Shown here: positions 55,950-64,000 of the stretch, piece by piece
Layout: every line of letters begins with the position of its first letter
Numbering within the stretch: position 1 is the stretch's first letter
DNA from: Orychophragmus violaceus
Taxonomy: Eukaryota; Streptophyta; Magnoliopsida; Brassicales; Brassicaceae
Length of the DNA stretch: 64,000 bases
Assembly (NCBI GenBank): GCA_030180135.1
Contig: CM058231.1
Span: forward strand, 47,006,235-47,070,234
Direction: 5' to 3'
The notes under the pieces: model-generated
Database searches by the model: none
Seen by the model: only the letters and a program-made list of their open reading frames with translations
What the model was told of the DNA's origin: nothing
Translations under genes and position numbers: made by a program

Positions 55950-56575
55950 TCCACGTTCACGAAGAGACGCGCCCATTCACGCTTTGCGTTCGTCCGTTCA
56001 CGCTCTCTGCGTTCGTCCGTTCATGCCCTGCGTTAGTCCGTTCACGCTCTCGTGCGCCCGTAAATAGCCTGCGGTCGTCCGTACACGTCCTGCGGACGTA
56101 CGTGTACGACCCGCGGTCGTCCGTGATCGTCCTGCGGACATACGTGTACGACCCGCGGTCGTTCGTATCGTCCCGCGGACGTATGTGCACGACCTGTGGT
56201 TGTCCGTATCGTCCCACAGACGTACGTGCACGACCTGCGGTCATCCATGATGACCCGCGGTCGTTTGTTCCCACGGTCGTCCATGAACGGACACGACTGT
56301 CCGTGAACGGATAAGACCGTACGCGAACGGTCACGGTCGGCCTTACGTGACCCGTGGTCGTCCGTACGTGACCCGTGGTCATCCGGAAACAACCCGCGGT
56401 CGTCCGAGCACCATCCGCGTTCGTTTGTGCACGTCTGTGTGCGTCCGTGAGGGTTACGGTCGTTCGTGACGATCCAGGGTTGACCGTGTGCGACCCGCAG
56501 TCGTCCGTGAACGACCCACGGTCGACCGTGCGCGACCCGCGGTCGTTCGTGAGCGACCCACGGACAGTTGCCCGG
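55950..56575. repeat. GC-rich minisatellite in LTR5
   Basis: GTTCGTCCGTTCACGC units, then 42-bp GCGGACGTACGTG units (near 56094, 56136, 56178 and 56220), then ACCCGCGGTCGTCCG units. It lies downstream of the LTR TATA box, so it would be in the transcribed leader. Confidence 0.82.
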
Positions 56576-56798
56576 ATTTTCTTCAAACGATTCTTCATGT
56601 GTTTCTGGGCTTTGATCTCTTGTTTTCCCATCCTTGAATGCCCTAGAAACCATTCCAAATCGCCCTTACACATCCGGCCAATACCCATAGGTATTCCGGC
56701 CATAAATCCTCTCTTTTTCCTCCTTTTTATTGGCCTTTGCCTTAGGAAATCATGGGAATTCTTCCCTGGACAGAATGTGCACGAAAATGGCCTCTTGG

Positions 56799-56809
56799 TC
56801 TATTTATAG
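56799..56809 (-). promoter_or_regulatory. TATA box of Gypsy-like LTR5
   Basis: CTATAAATAG on the minus strand; the identical sequence is at about 36031-36042 in LTR2. It lies about 400 bp from the LTR 5' end. Confidence 0.6.
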
Positions 56810-56904
56810 GCTCCATTTCGCGCAGCAACTGCCCTTGGAGAAGGGTTGCCTTGGTTGGCCGAAAGGGTGCAACCTTCCAAGGTGCCCTTTCGCCATTGTG
56901 CCCC

Positions 56905-57090
56905 TTGGTCAGCTAGTGTCACTAGCTGACCAGCTGACCCAACACTTGAACACTCAAGCTAGCTGGGTTGAGCTGGTTGCCAGCTGACCTAGCTGACCAG
57001 CTGGACTGTTCAGCTCGTTTTAGCTGAACACTCTTAGTTCAGCTCGTTTCCTCTTAGCTGAGCTGCCTTTCAGCTGAGCTTGGCTTCCTT
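56905..57090. promoter_or_regulatory. AGCTGA motif cluster in U3 of LTR5
   Basis: About a dozen AGCTGA/TCAGCT cores in under 190 bp, many as GACCAGCTGACC or GTTCAGCTCGTTT, upstream of the TATA box. Conserved at 36140-36310 (LTR2) and 38237-38415 (LTR3). Role as an enhancer is inferred. Confidence 0.5.
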
Positions 57091-57348
57091 AAGACCTTGG
57101 AACACTTCTTCTTAGTCTTTACGACGAGTCGTAAACTCTTTTGGTTCCAAGTCTCCTTTCCCTGATCCTCCTAGGGTGGGGTACACGGTTCCAGGATGTT
57201 ACAGTATAAGCTACATATTTGTTTATGAATGTTGAATCATGTTGTAAAAAAAAGTTGTTATAAATGATAAAACACCTTCGGTTTCTTCTGTTTGTAAGTA
57301 TTTAACTATTGGGATTGGAAGTTACAACTGATACCTCGTCAATTATCG

Positions 57349-57396
57349 CACTACCTGATGATAGGGTGTGCTCTGTCGCGTTCCATTCGTTTCGAA
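57349..57396. other. 47-bp insertion of unknown origin in unit 5
   Basis: Starts CACTACCTGATGATAGGG and runs to about TTCGTTTCG; all other units pass directly from AATTATCG to TAAAAATT here. Not recognised. Confidence 0.55.
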
Positions 57397-57651
57397 TAAA
57401 AACTAAAAATTAAAACCCTAAACATGAATTATCGGAAATCCATCAAAAAGTTCTGACGGTCTACGGCATATCCTAAAAACTTACAAAAGAATAAGAATAA
57501 GTTACATGTTTTTTTATGAATGATGGATAATGAAATTAAAAAAAATTGATAGAAACAATGAGGACTTTTTTTTGAACATTTAAATGTCTGATAGCGTAAC
57601 ATGCAACATTTTAGCTTCCGTTGGAAATTTCCGATGGATTTCCGACGACCC

Positions 57652-58059
57652 CAGATATTAACCGCGAAATGTGCATGCCACCTAAACACTTTGTCAATTT
57701 TACGGGGATATATGTTCCCTCTCGCAATCGACTTCAGAAATACGATCCATTTATTCTTGCTTCACAAGCTGACCAGTTTCGCTACATTCGATATCCTCAT
57801 ATTAGAAACAAGCAAGACCCTTGGATGACAGTGACGTTAATAACTCAAGAGGAAGGATAGCTGGTCACCTGATCACAATCCTTTGCAGGAAAGAGCAGTT
57901 GGTAAACTAGGTTTGATCGAGCATTCTCTCGAACTTGACCTTGTGGTTGATTTCACCAGAGATTGAGATTACGATATATGTGAGGTAACTGAAGAAGAGA
58001 TTGTAGAATTTTTAAAAGATTTTGGTTTAGCTACTTCAGATTATTCATCGGATTCATAG
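57652..58059 (+). pseudogene. TNP2 C-terminal fragment, unit 6
   Basis: MPPKHFVNFTGIYVPSRNRL and ILASQADQFRYIRYPH read in frame 57621-57860, stopping after TQEEG. The tail is in another frame. The acidic end reads EIVEFLKDFG. Confidence 0.68.
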
Positions 58060-59856
58060 TAATTTTGTAATTAATTTTAGGAAATTTAATAAATTCCAAC
58101 ATTTTATAATAAATTTTCAGTATTTAGTAAGAATTTTTTTTTATGTTTGGCGAATCTAATAATATTTGATAGTTGTTTGGCGAATTTAGCAAATTGTTTG
58201 GTGAATATAATAATTTGTAATGTTTAGCTAATTTTATTTTTGAGTATTCACACAAAAGGAAAGTTTAAGGTTATTCGTAATTAAAGTTTTTAAATTTCAA
58301 AATTTAAGATTATCAAATAAAATAAAACGAAAAAATTCGTCAAAATTTTCTGACTTATTTATGAGTAATTTTATTTACAACTTAAATTTAGAAGGTTTAG
58401 ATACTTTATTTTTTTGAAAAAATTGCAAATTACATTATTATGTTTTTGACAACAACCAAATACATATTTAAAGTGTTTGTGTTGCAAGTTTTAAAAAATA
58501 ATTCAATTTGAACTATATACATTATACCATATAAAGCTTAGAAACGAGTAAGTATAAGTTACATGTTTGTTAATAAATGATGAATCATGTTGTTAAACAA
58601 ATTGTTCTAAATGATCAAAAAACTATGTTTCTACTGTTTTACAAGTATTTAACTATTGGGACTGTAAGTTATGGCTGACACATCGTCAATTACCCGAAAT
58701 GTTATAAATCAATACCCTAAACAACAAATCTTTGTAAATCCGTCAGAAACTTATGACGGATTTCAAAAGGTCTTTATTTTACAACCTTAAATTTAACAAT
58801 TTGAAAATTTTCAGTTCTTGAAAAATTTGCATGTAACATAATAAAAGATATATATGTGAGGAATGTGAAGAAGAGATTGGCATATTTGACGAAGATTCCG
58901 GTTCAGCTACTTCAGATTATTCATCGGATTCAAATTAATTTTATAATAAATTTTAGGAAATTGTAATAAATTCCAACATTTTGTATTAAATTTTCAGTAT
59001 TTTTAAAAGAATATTTGATGTTTTGTGAATTTAGAAAATTGTTTGGTGCTTGTAATAATTTTTGATACTTAGGAATTTTTTTTTTGAGTATTCACACAAA
59101 ATATCTTAGTGTATGGTGACTCGTAATTAAAGTTTCCAAAATTTATAAATTTTAGAAACTTTATTTCTTGAAAAAGGTTCAAATAACATATTTATAATGG
59201 TTTGTGTTGACAAGTTTAAAAAAAATAATTCTATTTCTAGTATATATAATATACCCTATATAACTTACAAGTGAGTAAGTATAAGCTACATGTCTGTTTA
59301 TGAATGTTGAATCATGTTGTAAAAAAAGTTGTTATAAATGATAAAACACCTTCGGTTTCATCTGTTTGTAAGTATTTAACTATTAGGATGGTAAGTTACG
59401 ACCGATACATCGTCAATTACAGGAAAAATTAAAAATCAAAACCCTATACATGAATTGACGGAAATCCATCAGAAAGTTCTGACGGTCTTAATTTAACAAC
59501 CGTAAATATTTAAATTTTAAAAAAATTAGTTCTTGAAAAAGTTGCAAGTAACATAATAAATGTGTTTTGTCTTTTATTTTTTTCAAAATAAACAATTTGT
59601 AGCGTATACGGCATATCCTAAAAACTTACAAAAGAATAAGAATAAGTTACATGTTTGTTTATGAATGATGGATCATGAAATTAAACCAATTGATATAAAC
59701 AATGAACAACTTAAGTTTCTTTTGTTTTGTATGTATTTAGCTATCTTCTGATGGTTCTCCAAGGACTTTATTTTTTGAACATTTAAATGGCCAATAGCGT
59801 AATATGTAACATTTTAGCTTCCGTTAGAAATTTCTGACGTATTTCCGACGACCCTA

Positions 59857-60263
59857 GATATTTACCGCGAAATGTGCCGGCCACCTAAACATTTTTTTCG
59901 ATTTTACGGGGATATATGTTCAATCTCGCAAGCGACTTCAGAAATACGATCAATTTATTCTTGCTTCACAAGCGGACCAGTTTCGCTACATTCGATATCC
60001 TCATGTTAGAAAAAAGCAAGACCCTTGGATGACAGTGACGTTGATAACTCAAGAGGAAGGATAGTTGGTGTCCTGATCACGATCCTTTGCAGGAAAGAGC
60101 AGTTGGTAAACTAGGTTTGATCGAGCATTCTCTTGAACTTGACCTTGTGGTTTATTTCACCAGAGATTGAGATTACGATATACGTGAGGTAACTGAAGAA
60201 GAGATTGTAGAATTTTTAAAAGATTTTGGTTTAGCTACTTCAGATTATTCATCGGATTCATAG
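59857..60263 (+). pseudogene. TNP2 C-terminal fragment, unit 7
   Basis: Nearly identical to unit 8, with an extra frame change at the T-run where other units read CATTTTGTCGA (near 59890). Shared break after QEEG. Confidence 0.66.
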
Positions 60264-62059
60264 TAATTTTGTAATTAATTTTAGGAAATTTAATAAATTC
60301 CAACATTTTATAATAAATTTTCAGTATTTAGTAAGAATTTTTTTTTATGTTTGGCGAATCTAATAATATTTGATAGTTGTTTGGCGAATTTAGCAAATTG
60401 TTTGGTGAATATAATAATTTGTAATGTTTAGCTAATTTTATTTTTGAGTATTCACACAAAAGGAAAGTTTAAGGTTATTCGTAATTAAAGTTTTTAAATT
60501 TCAAAATTTAAGATTATCAAATAAAATAAAACGAAAAAATTCGTCAAAATTTTCTGACTTATTTATGAGTAATTTTATTTACAACTTAAATTTAGAAGGT
60601 TTAGATACTTTATTTTTTTGAAAAAATTGCAAATTACATTATTATGTTTTTGACAACAACCAAATACATATTTAAAGTGTTTGTGTTGCAAGTTTTAAAA
60701 AATAATTCAATTTGAACTATATACATTATACCATATAAAGCTTAGAAACGAGTAAGTATAAGTTACATGTTTGTTAATAAATGATGAATCATGTTGTTAA
60801 ACAAATTGTTCTAAATGATCAAAAAACTATGTTTCTACTGTTTTACAAGTATTTAACTATTGGGACTGTAAGTTATGGCTGACACATCGTCAATTACCCG
60901 AAATGTTATAAATCAATACCCTAAACAACAAATCTTTGTAAATCCGTCAGAAACTTATGACGGATTTCAAAAGGTCTTTATTTTACAACCTTAAATTTAA
61001 CAATTTGAAAATTTTCAGTTCTTGAAAAATTTGCATGTAACATAATAAAAGATATATATGTGAGGAATGTGAAGAAGAGATTGGCATATTTGACGAAGAT
61101 TCTGGTTCAGCTACTTCAGATTATTCATCGGATTCAAATTAATTTTATAATAAATTTTAGGAAATTGTAATAAATTCCAACATTTTGTATTAAATTTTCA
61201 GTATTTTTAAAAGAATATTTGATGTTTTGTGAATTTAGAAAATTGTTTGGTGCTTGTAATAATTTTTGATACTTAGGAATTTTTTTTTTGAGTATTCACA
61301 CAAAATATCTTAGTGTATGGTGACTCGTAATTAAAGTTTCCAAAATTTATAAATTTTAGAAACTTTATTTCTTGAAAAAGGTTCAAATAACATATTTATA
61401 ATGGTTTGTGTTGACAAGTTTAAAAAAAATAATTCTATTTCTAGTATATATAATATACCCTATATAACTTACAAGTGAGTAAGTATAAGCTACATGTCTG
61501 TTTATGAATGTTGAATCATGTTGTAAAAAAAGTTGTTATAAATGATAAAACACCTTCGGTTTCATCTGTTTGTAAGTATTTAACTATTAGGATGGTAAGT
61601 TACGACCGATACATCGTCAATTACAGGAAAAATTAAAAATCAAAACCCTATACATGAATTGACGGAAATCCATCAGAAAGTTCTGACGGTCTTAATTTAA
61701 CAACCGTAAATATTTAAATTTTTAAAAAATTAGTTCTTGAAAAAGTTGCAAGTAACATAATAAATGTGTTTTGTCTTTTATTTTTTCAAAATAAACAATT
61801 TGTAGCGTATACGGCATATCCTAAAAACTTACAAAAGAATAAGAATAAGTTACATGTTTGTTTATGAATGATGGATCATGAAATTAAACCAATTGATATA
61901 AACAATGAACAACTTAAGTTTCTTTTGTTTTGTATGTATTTAGCTATCTTCTGATGGTTCTCCAAGGACTTTATTTTTTGAACATTTAAATGGCCAATAG
62001 CGTAATATGTAACATTTTAGCTTCCGTTAGAAATTTTTGACGTATTTCCGACGACCCTA

Positions 62060-62466
62060 GATATTTACCGCGAAATGTGCCGGCCACCTAAACATTTTTT
62101 TCGATTTTACGGGGATATATGTTCAATCTCGCAAGCGACTTCAGAAATACGATCAATTTATTCTTGCTTCATAAGCGGACCAGTTTCGCTACATTCGATA
62201 TCCTCATGTTAGAAAAAAGCAAGACCCTTGGATGACAGTGACGTTGATAACTCAAGAGGAAGGATAGTTGGTGTCCTGATCACGATCCTTTGCAGGAAAG
62301 AGCAGTTGGTAAACTAGGTTTGATCGAGCATTCTCTTGAACTTGACCTTGTGGTTTATTTCACCAGAGATTGAGATTACGATATATGTGAGGTAACTGAA
62401 GAAGAGATTGTAGAATTTTTAAAAGATTTTGGTTTAGCTACTTCAGATTATTCATCGGATTCATAG
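62060..62466 (+). pseudogene. TNP2 C-terminal fragment, unit 8
   Basis: Same lesions as unit 7, including the T-run change near 62095, showing recent duplication of one unit from the other. Confidence 0.66.
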
Positions 62467-64000
62467 TAATTTTGTAATTAATTTTAGGAAATTTAATAAA
62501 TTCCAACATTTTATAATAAATTTTCAGTATTTAGTAAGAATTTTTTTTATGTTTGGCGAATCTAATAATATTTGATAGTTGTTTGGCGAATTTAGCAAAT
62601 TGTTTGGTGAATATAATAATTTGTAATGTTTAGCTAATTTTATTTTTGAGTATTCACACAAAAGGAAAGTTTAAGGTTATTCGTAATTAAAGTTTTTAAA
62701 TTTCAAAATTTAAGATTATCAAATAAAATAAAACGAAAAAATTCGTCAAAATTTTCCGACTTATTTATGACTAATTTTATTTACAACTTAAATTTAGAAG
62801 GTTTAGATACTTTATTTTTTAAAAAAAAATTGCAAATTACATTATTATGTTTTTGACAACAACCAAATACATATTTAAAGTGTTTGTGTTGAAAGTTGTA
62901 AAAAATAATTCAATTTGAACTATATACATTATACCATATAAAGCTTAGAAACGAGTAAGTATAAGTTACATGTTTGTTAATAAATGATGAATCATGTTGT
63001 TAAACAAATTGTTCTAAATGATCAAAAAACTATGTTTCTACTGTTTTACAAGTATTTAACTATTGGGACTGTAAGTTATGGCTGACACATCGTCAATTAC
63101 CCGAAATGTTATAAATCAATACCCTAAACAACAAATCTTTGTAAATCCGTCAGAAACTTAGGACGGATTTCAAAAGGTCTTTATTTTACAACCTTAAATT
63201 TAACAATTTGAAAATTTTCAGTTCTTGAAAAAATTGCATGTAACATAATAAAAGATATATATGTGAGGAATGTGAAGAAGAGATTGGCATATTTGACGAA
63301 GATTCCGGTTCAGCTACTTCAGATTATTCATCGGATTCAAATTAATTTTATAATAAATTTTAGGAAATTGTAATAAATTCCAACATTTTGTATTAAATTT
63401 TCAGTATTTTTGAAATAATATTTGATGTTTTGTGAATTTAGAAAATTGTTTGGTGCTTGTAATAATTTTTGATACTTAGGAATTTAATTTTTGAGTATTC
63501 ACACAAAATATCTTAGTGTATGGTGACTCGTAATAAAAGTTTCTAAAATTTATAATTAGGATGGTAAGTTACGACCGATACATCGTCAATTACCGGAAAA
63601 ATTAAAAATCAAAACCCTATACATGAATTGACGGAAATCCATCAGAAAGTTCTGACGGTCTTAATTTAACAACCGTAAATATTTAAATTTTAAAAAATTT
63701 AGTTCTTGAAAAAGTTGCAAGTAACATAATAAATGTGTTTTGTCTTTTATTTTTTTTTCAAAATAAACAATTTGTAGCGTATACGCATATCCTAAAAACT
63801 TACAAAAGAATAAGAATAAGTTACATGTTTGTTTATGAATGATGGATCATGAAATTAAACCAATTGATATAAACAATGAACAACTTAAGTTTCTTCTGTT
63901 TTGTATGTATTTAGCTATCTTCTGATGGTTCTCCAAGGACTTTATTTTTTGAACATTTAAATGGCCAATAGCGTAATATGTAACATTTTAGCTTCCGTTA

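Larger units (their letters stand above)
40136..57203 (-). repeat. LTR5 of the Gypsy-like backbone, split by Copia-3
   Basis: Host parts 40136-40872 and 55761-57203, about 2.18 kb, type 'b' U3. Minus-strand TATA box CTATAAATAG is at about 56799-56809, with the AGCTGA cluster 100-290 bp upstream (56905-57090). It is the most complete LTR of the backbone. The 248-codon minus ORF at 55957-56703 is open because the CpG minisatellite lacks stops; I do not support it. Confidence 0.82.
19744..57208 (-). mobile_element. 37.5-kb Gypsy-like chimeric nest with 5-bp TSD
   Basis: The block begins TGAAACACCCCGACCC at 19749 and ends GGATGTTACA at 57203, flanked by GTATA (19744-19748 and 57204-57208). Removing it with one TSD copy restores the satellite consensus (GAGTAAGTATAAGCTAC) exactly. 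In minus orientation each LTR begins TGTAACATCC and ends GGTGTTTCA. The order on + is LTR1, INT, LTR2, LTR3, short INT, truncated LTR4, INT, LTR5. No element in the backbone carries pol; only degraded CCHC knuckles hint at a Gypsy gag. Confidence 0.85.
57209..64000 (+). repeat. Right block of the 2.2-kb CACTA-derived tandem repeat
   Basis: It completes unit 5 (57209-57447), then unit 6 (57448-59474, with internal deletions), unit 7 (59475-61678, 2204 bp), unit 8 (61679-63647, deletion near 63555) and partial unit 9 to the window edge. Units 6-8 are almost identical to each other over long stretches, unlike the left block. Confidence 0.85.

Noticed and set aside
55957..56703. 248-codon minus-strand ORF (and similar ones at 37152-37710 and 20742-21053)
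   Set aside because: Falls in the CpG-rich minisatellite, which lacks stops in several frames on both strands; the Arg/Thr/Asp repeats are a by-product and no domain is seen.
19749..57203. Reading the whole 37.5 kb as one giant LTR element
   Set aside because: It contains several independent elements with their own TSDs (CTGCG, CAACC, CCAAG) and five backbone LTRs.

Overview
This window looks like pericentromeric or otherwise heterochromatic DNA from a flowering plant, most likely a Brassicaceae species. The evidence is the content: LTR retrotransposons primed by initiator-Met tRNA, a MULE paired with an Ulp1-like protease gene, and CACTA TNP2 sequence carrying the 'CCGACGGATTTCCGACG' subterminal motif, a style I associate with Brassicaceae. 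I see no ordinary host gene, rRNA, tRNA or CRISPR array. Every convincing coding region belongs to a transposable element.

Layout. (1) 1-9003: remains of an Ulp1-carrying MULE. The Ulp1-like gene runs on + (177-6687, broken) and converges on a decayed transposase on - (about 7029-9002). The Ulp1 gene is split at 320/5557 by a young, complete but pol-less LTR element (321-5556, TSD GGAGT) whose 913-codon ORF runs from the internal region through the polypurine tract into the U3 of the 3' LTR. (2) 9004-19748 and 57209-64000: about 8.2 units of a roughly 2.2-kb AT-rich tandem repeat. Each unit carries the same decayed C-terminal TNP2 (CACTA) fragment and CACTA subterminal motifs, so this appears to be a transposon-derived satellite; it continues past the right edge. 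(3) 19749-57203: a 37.5-kb retrotransposon nest with one perfect TSD (GTATA). Its backbone is a chimera of five Gypsy-like LTRs with two short non-coding internal regions and no pol.

Later insertions in the nest. Copia-1 (21011-28535, -, TSD CTGCG) sits in LTR1. An Athila/Tat-like Gypsy fragment (31476-35473, -) sits in LTR2. Copia-3 (40873-55755, -, TSD CAACC) sits in LTR5 and is itself split by Copia-2 (41810-49116, +, TSD CCAAG). Copia-3 carries the only intact pol in the window, a 1318-codon Gag-Pol at 49673-53629. Copia-1 and Copia-2 keep an open gag but share the same ruined pol, so they look like a non-autonomous lineage that could use enzymes from a Copia-3-like relative. LTR divergence counted by eye fits the nesting order: about 0.3% for the 321-5556 element, Copia-1 and Copia-2, about 1.1% for Copia-3, and roughly 3% for the Athila-like piece.

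How the parts relate: a CACTA tail was amplified into a satellite, a Gypsy-like element landed in it and recombined with relatives, and Copia elements then landed preferentially in the GC-rich LTRs. The strongest leads for something undescribed are the CACTA-derived satellite, the U3-spanning ORF family, the U3 exchange between LTRs, the TAGACTT motif cluster around the Ulp1 gene, and the TCGATCGA-rich segments shared by unrelated retroelements. All identities here were judged by eye; no alignment or database search was run.
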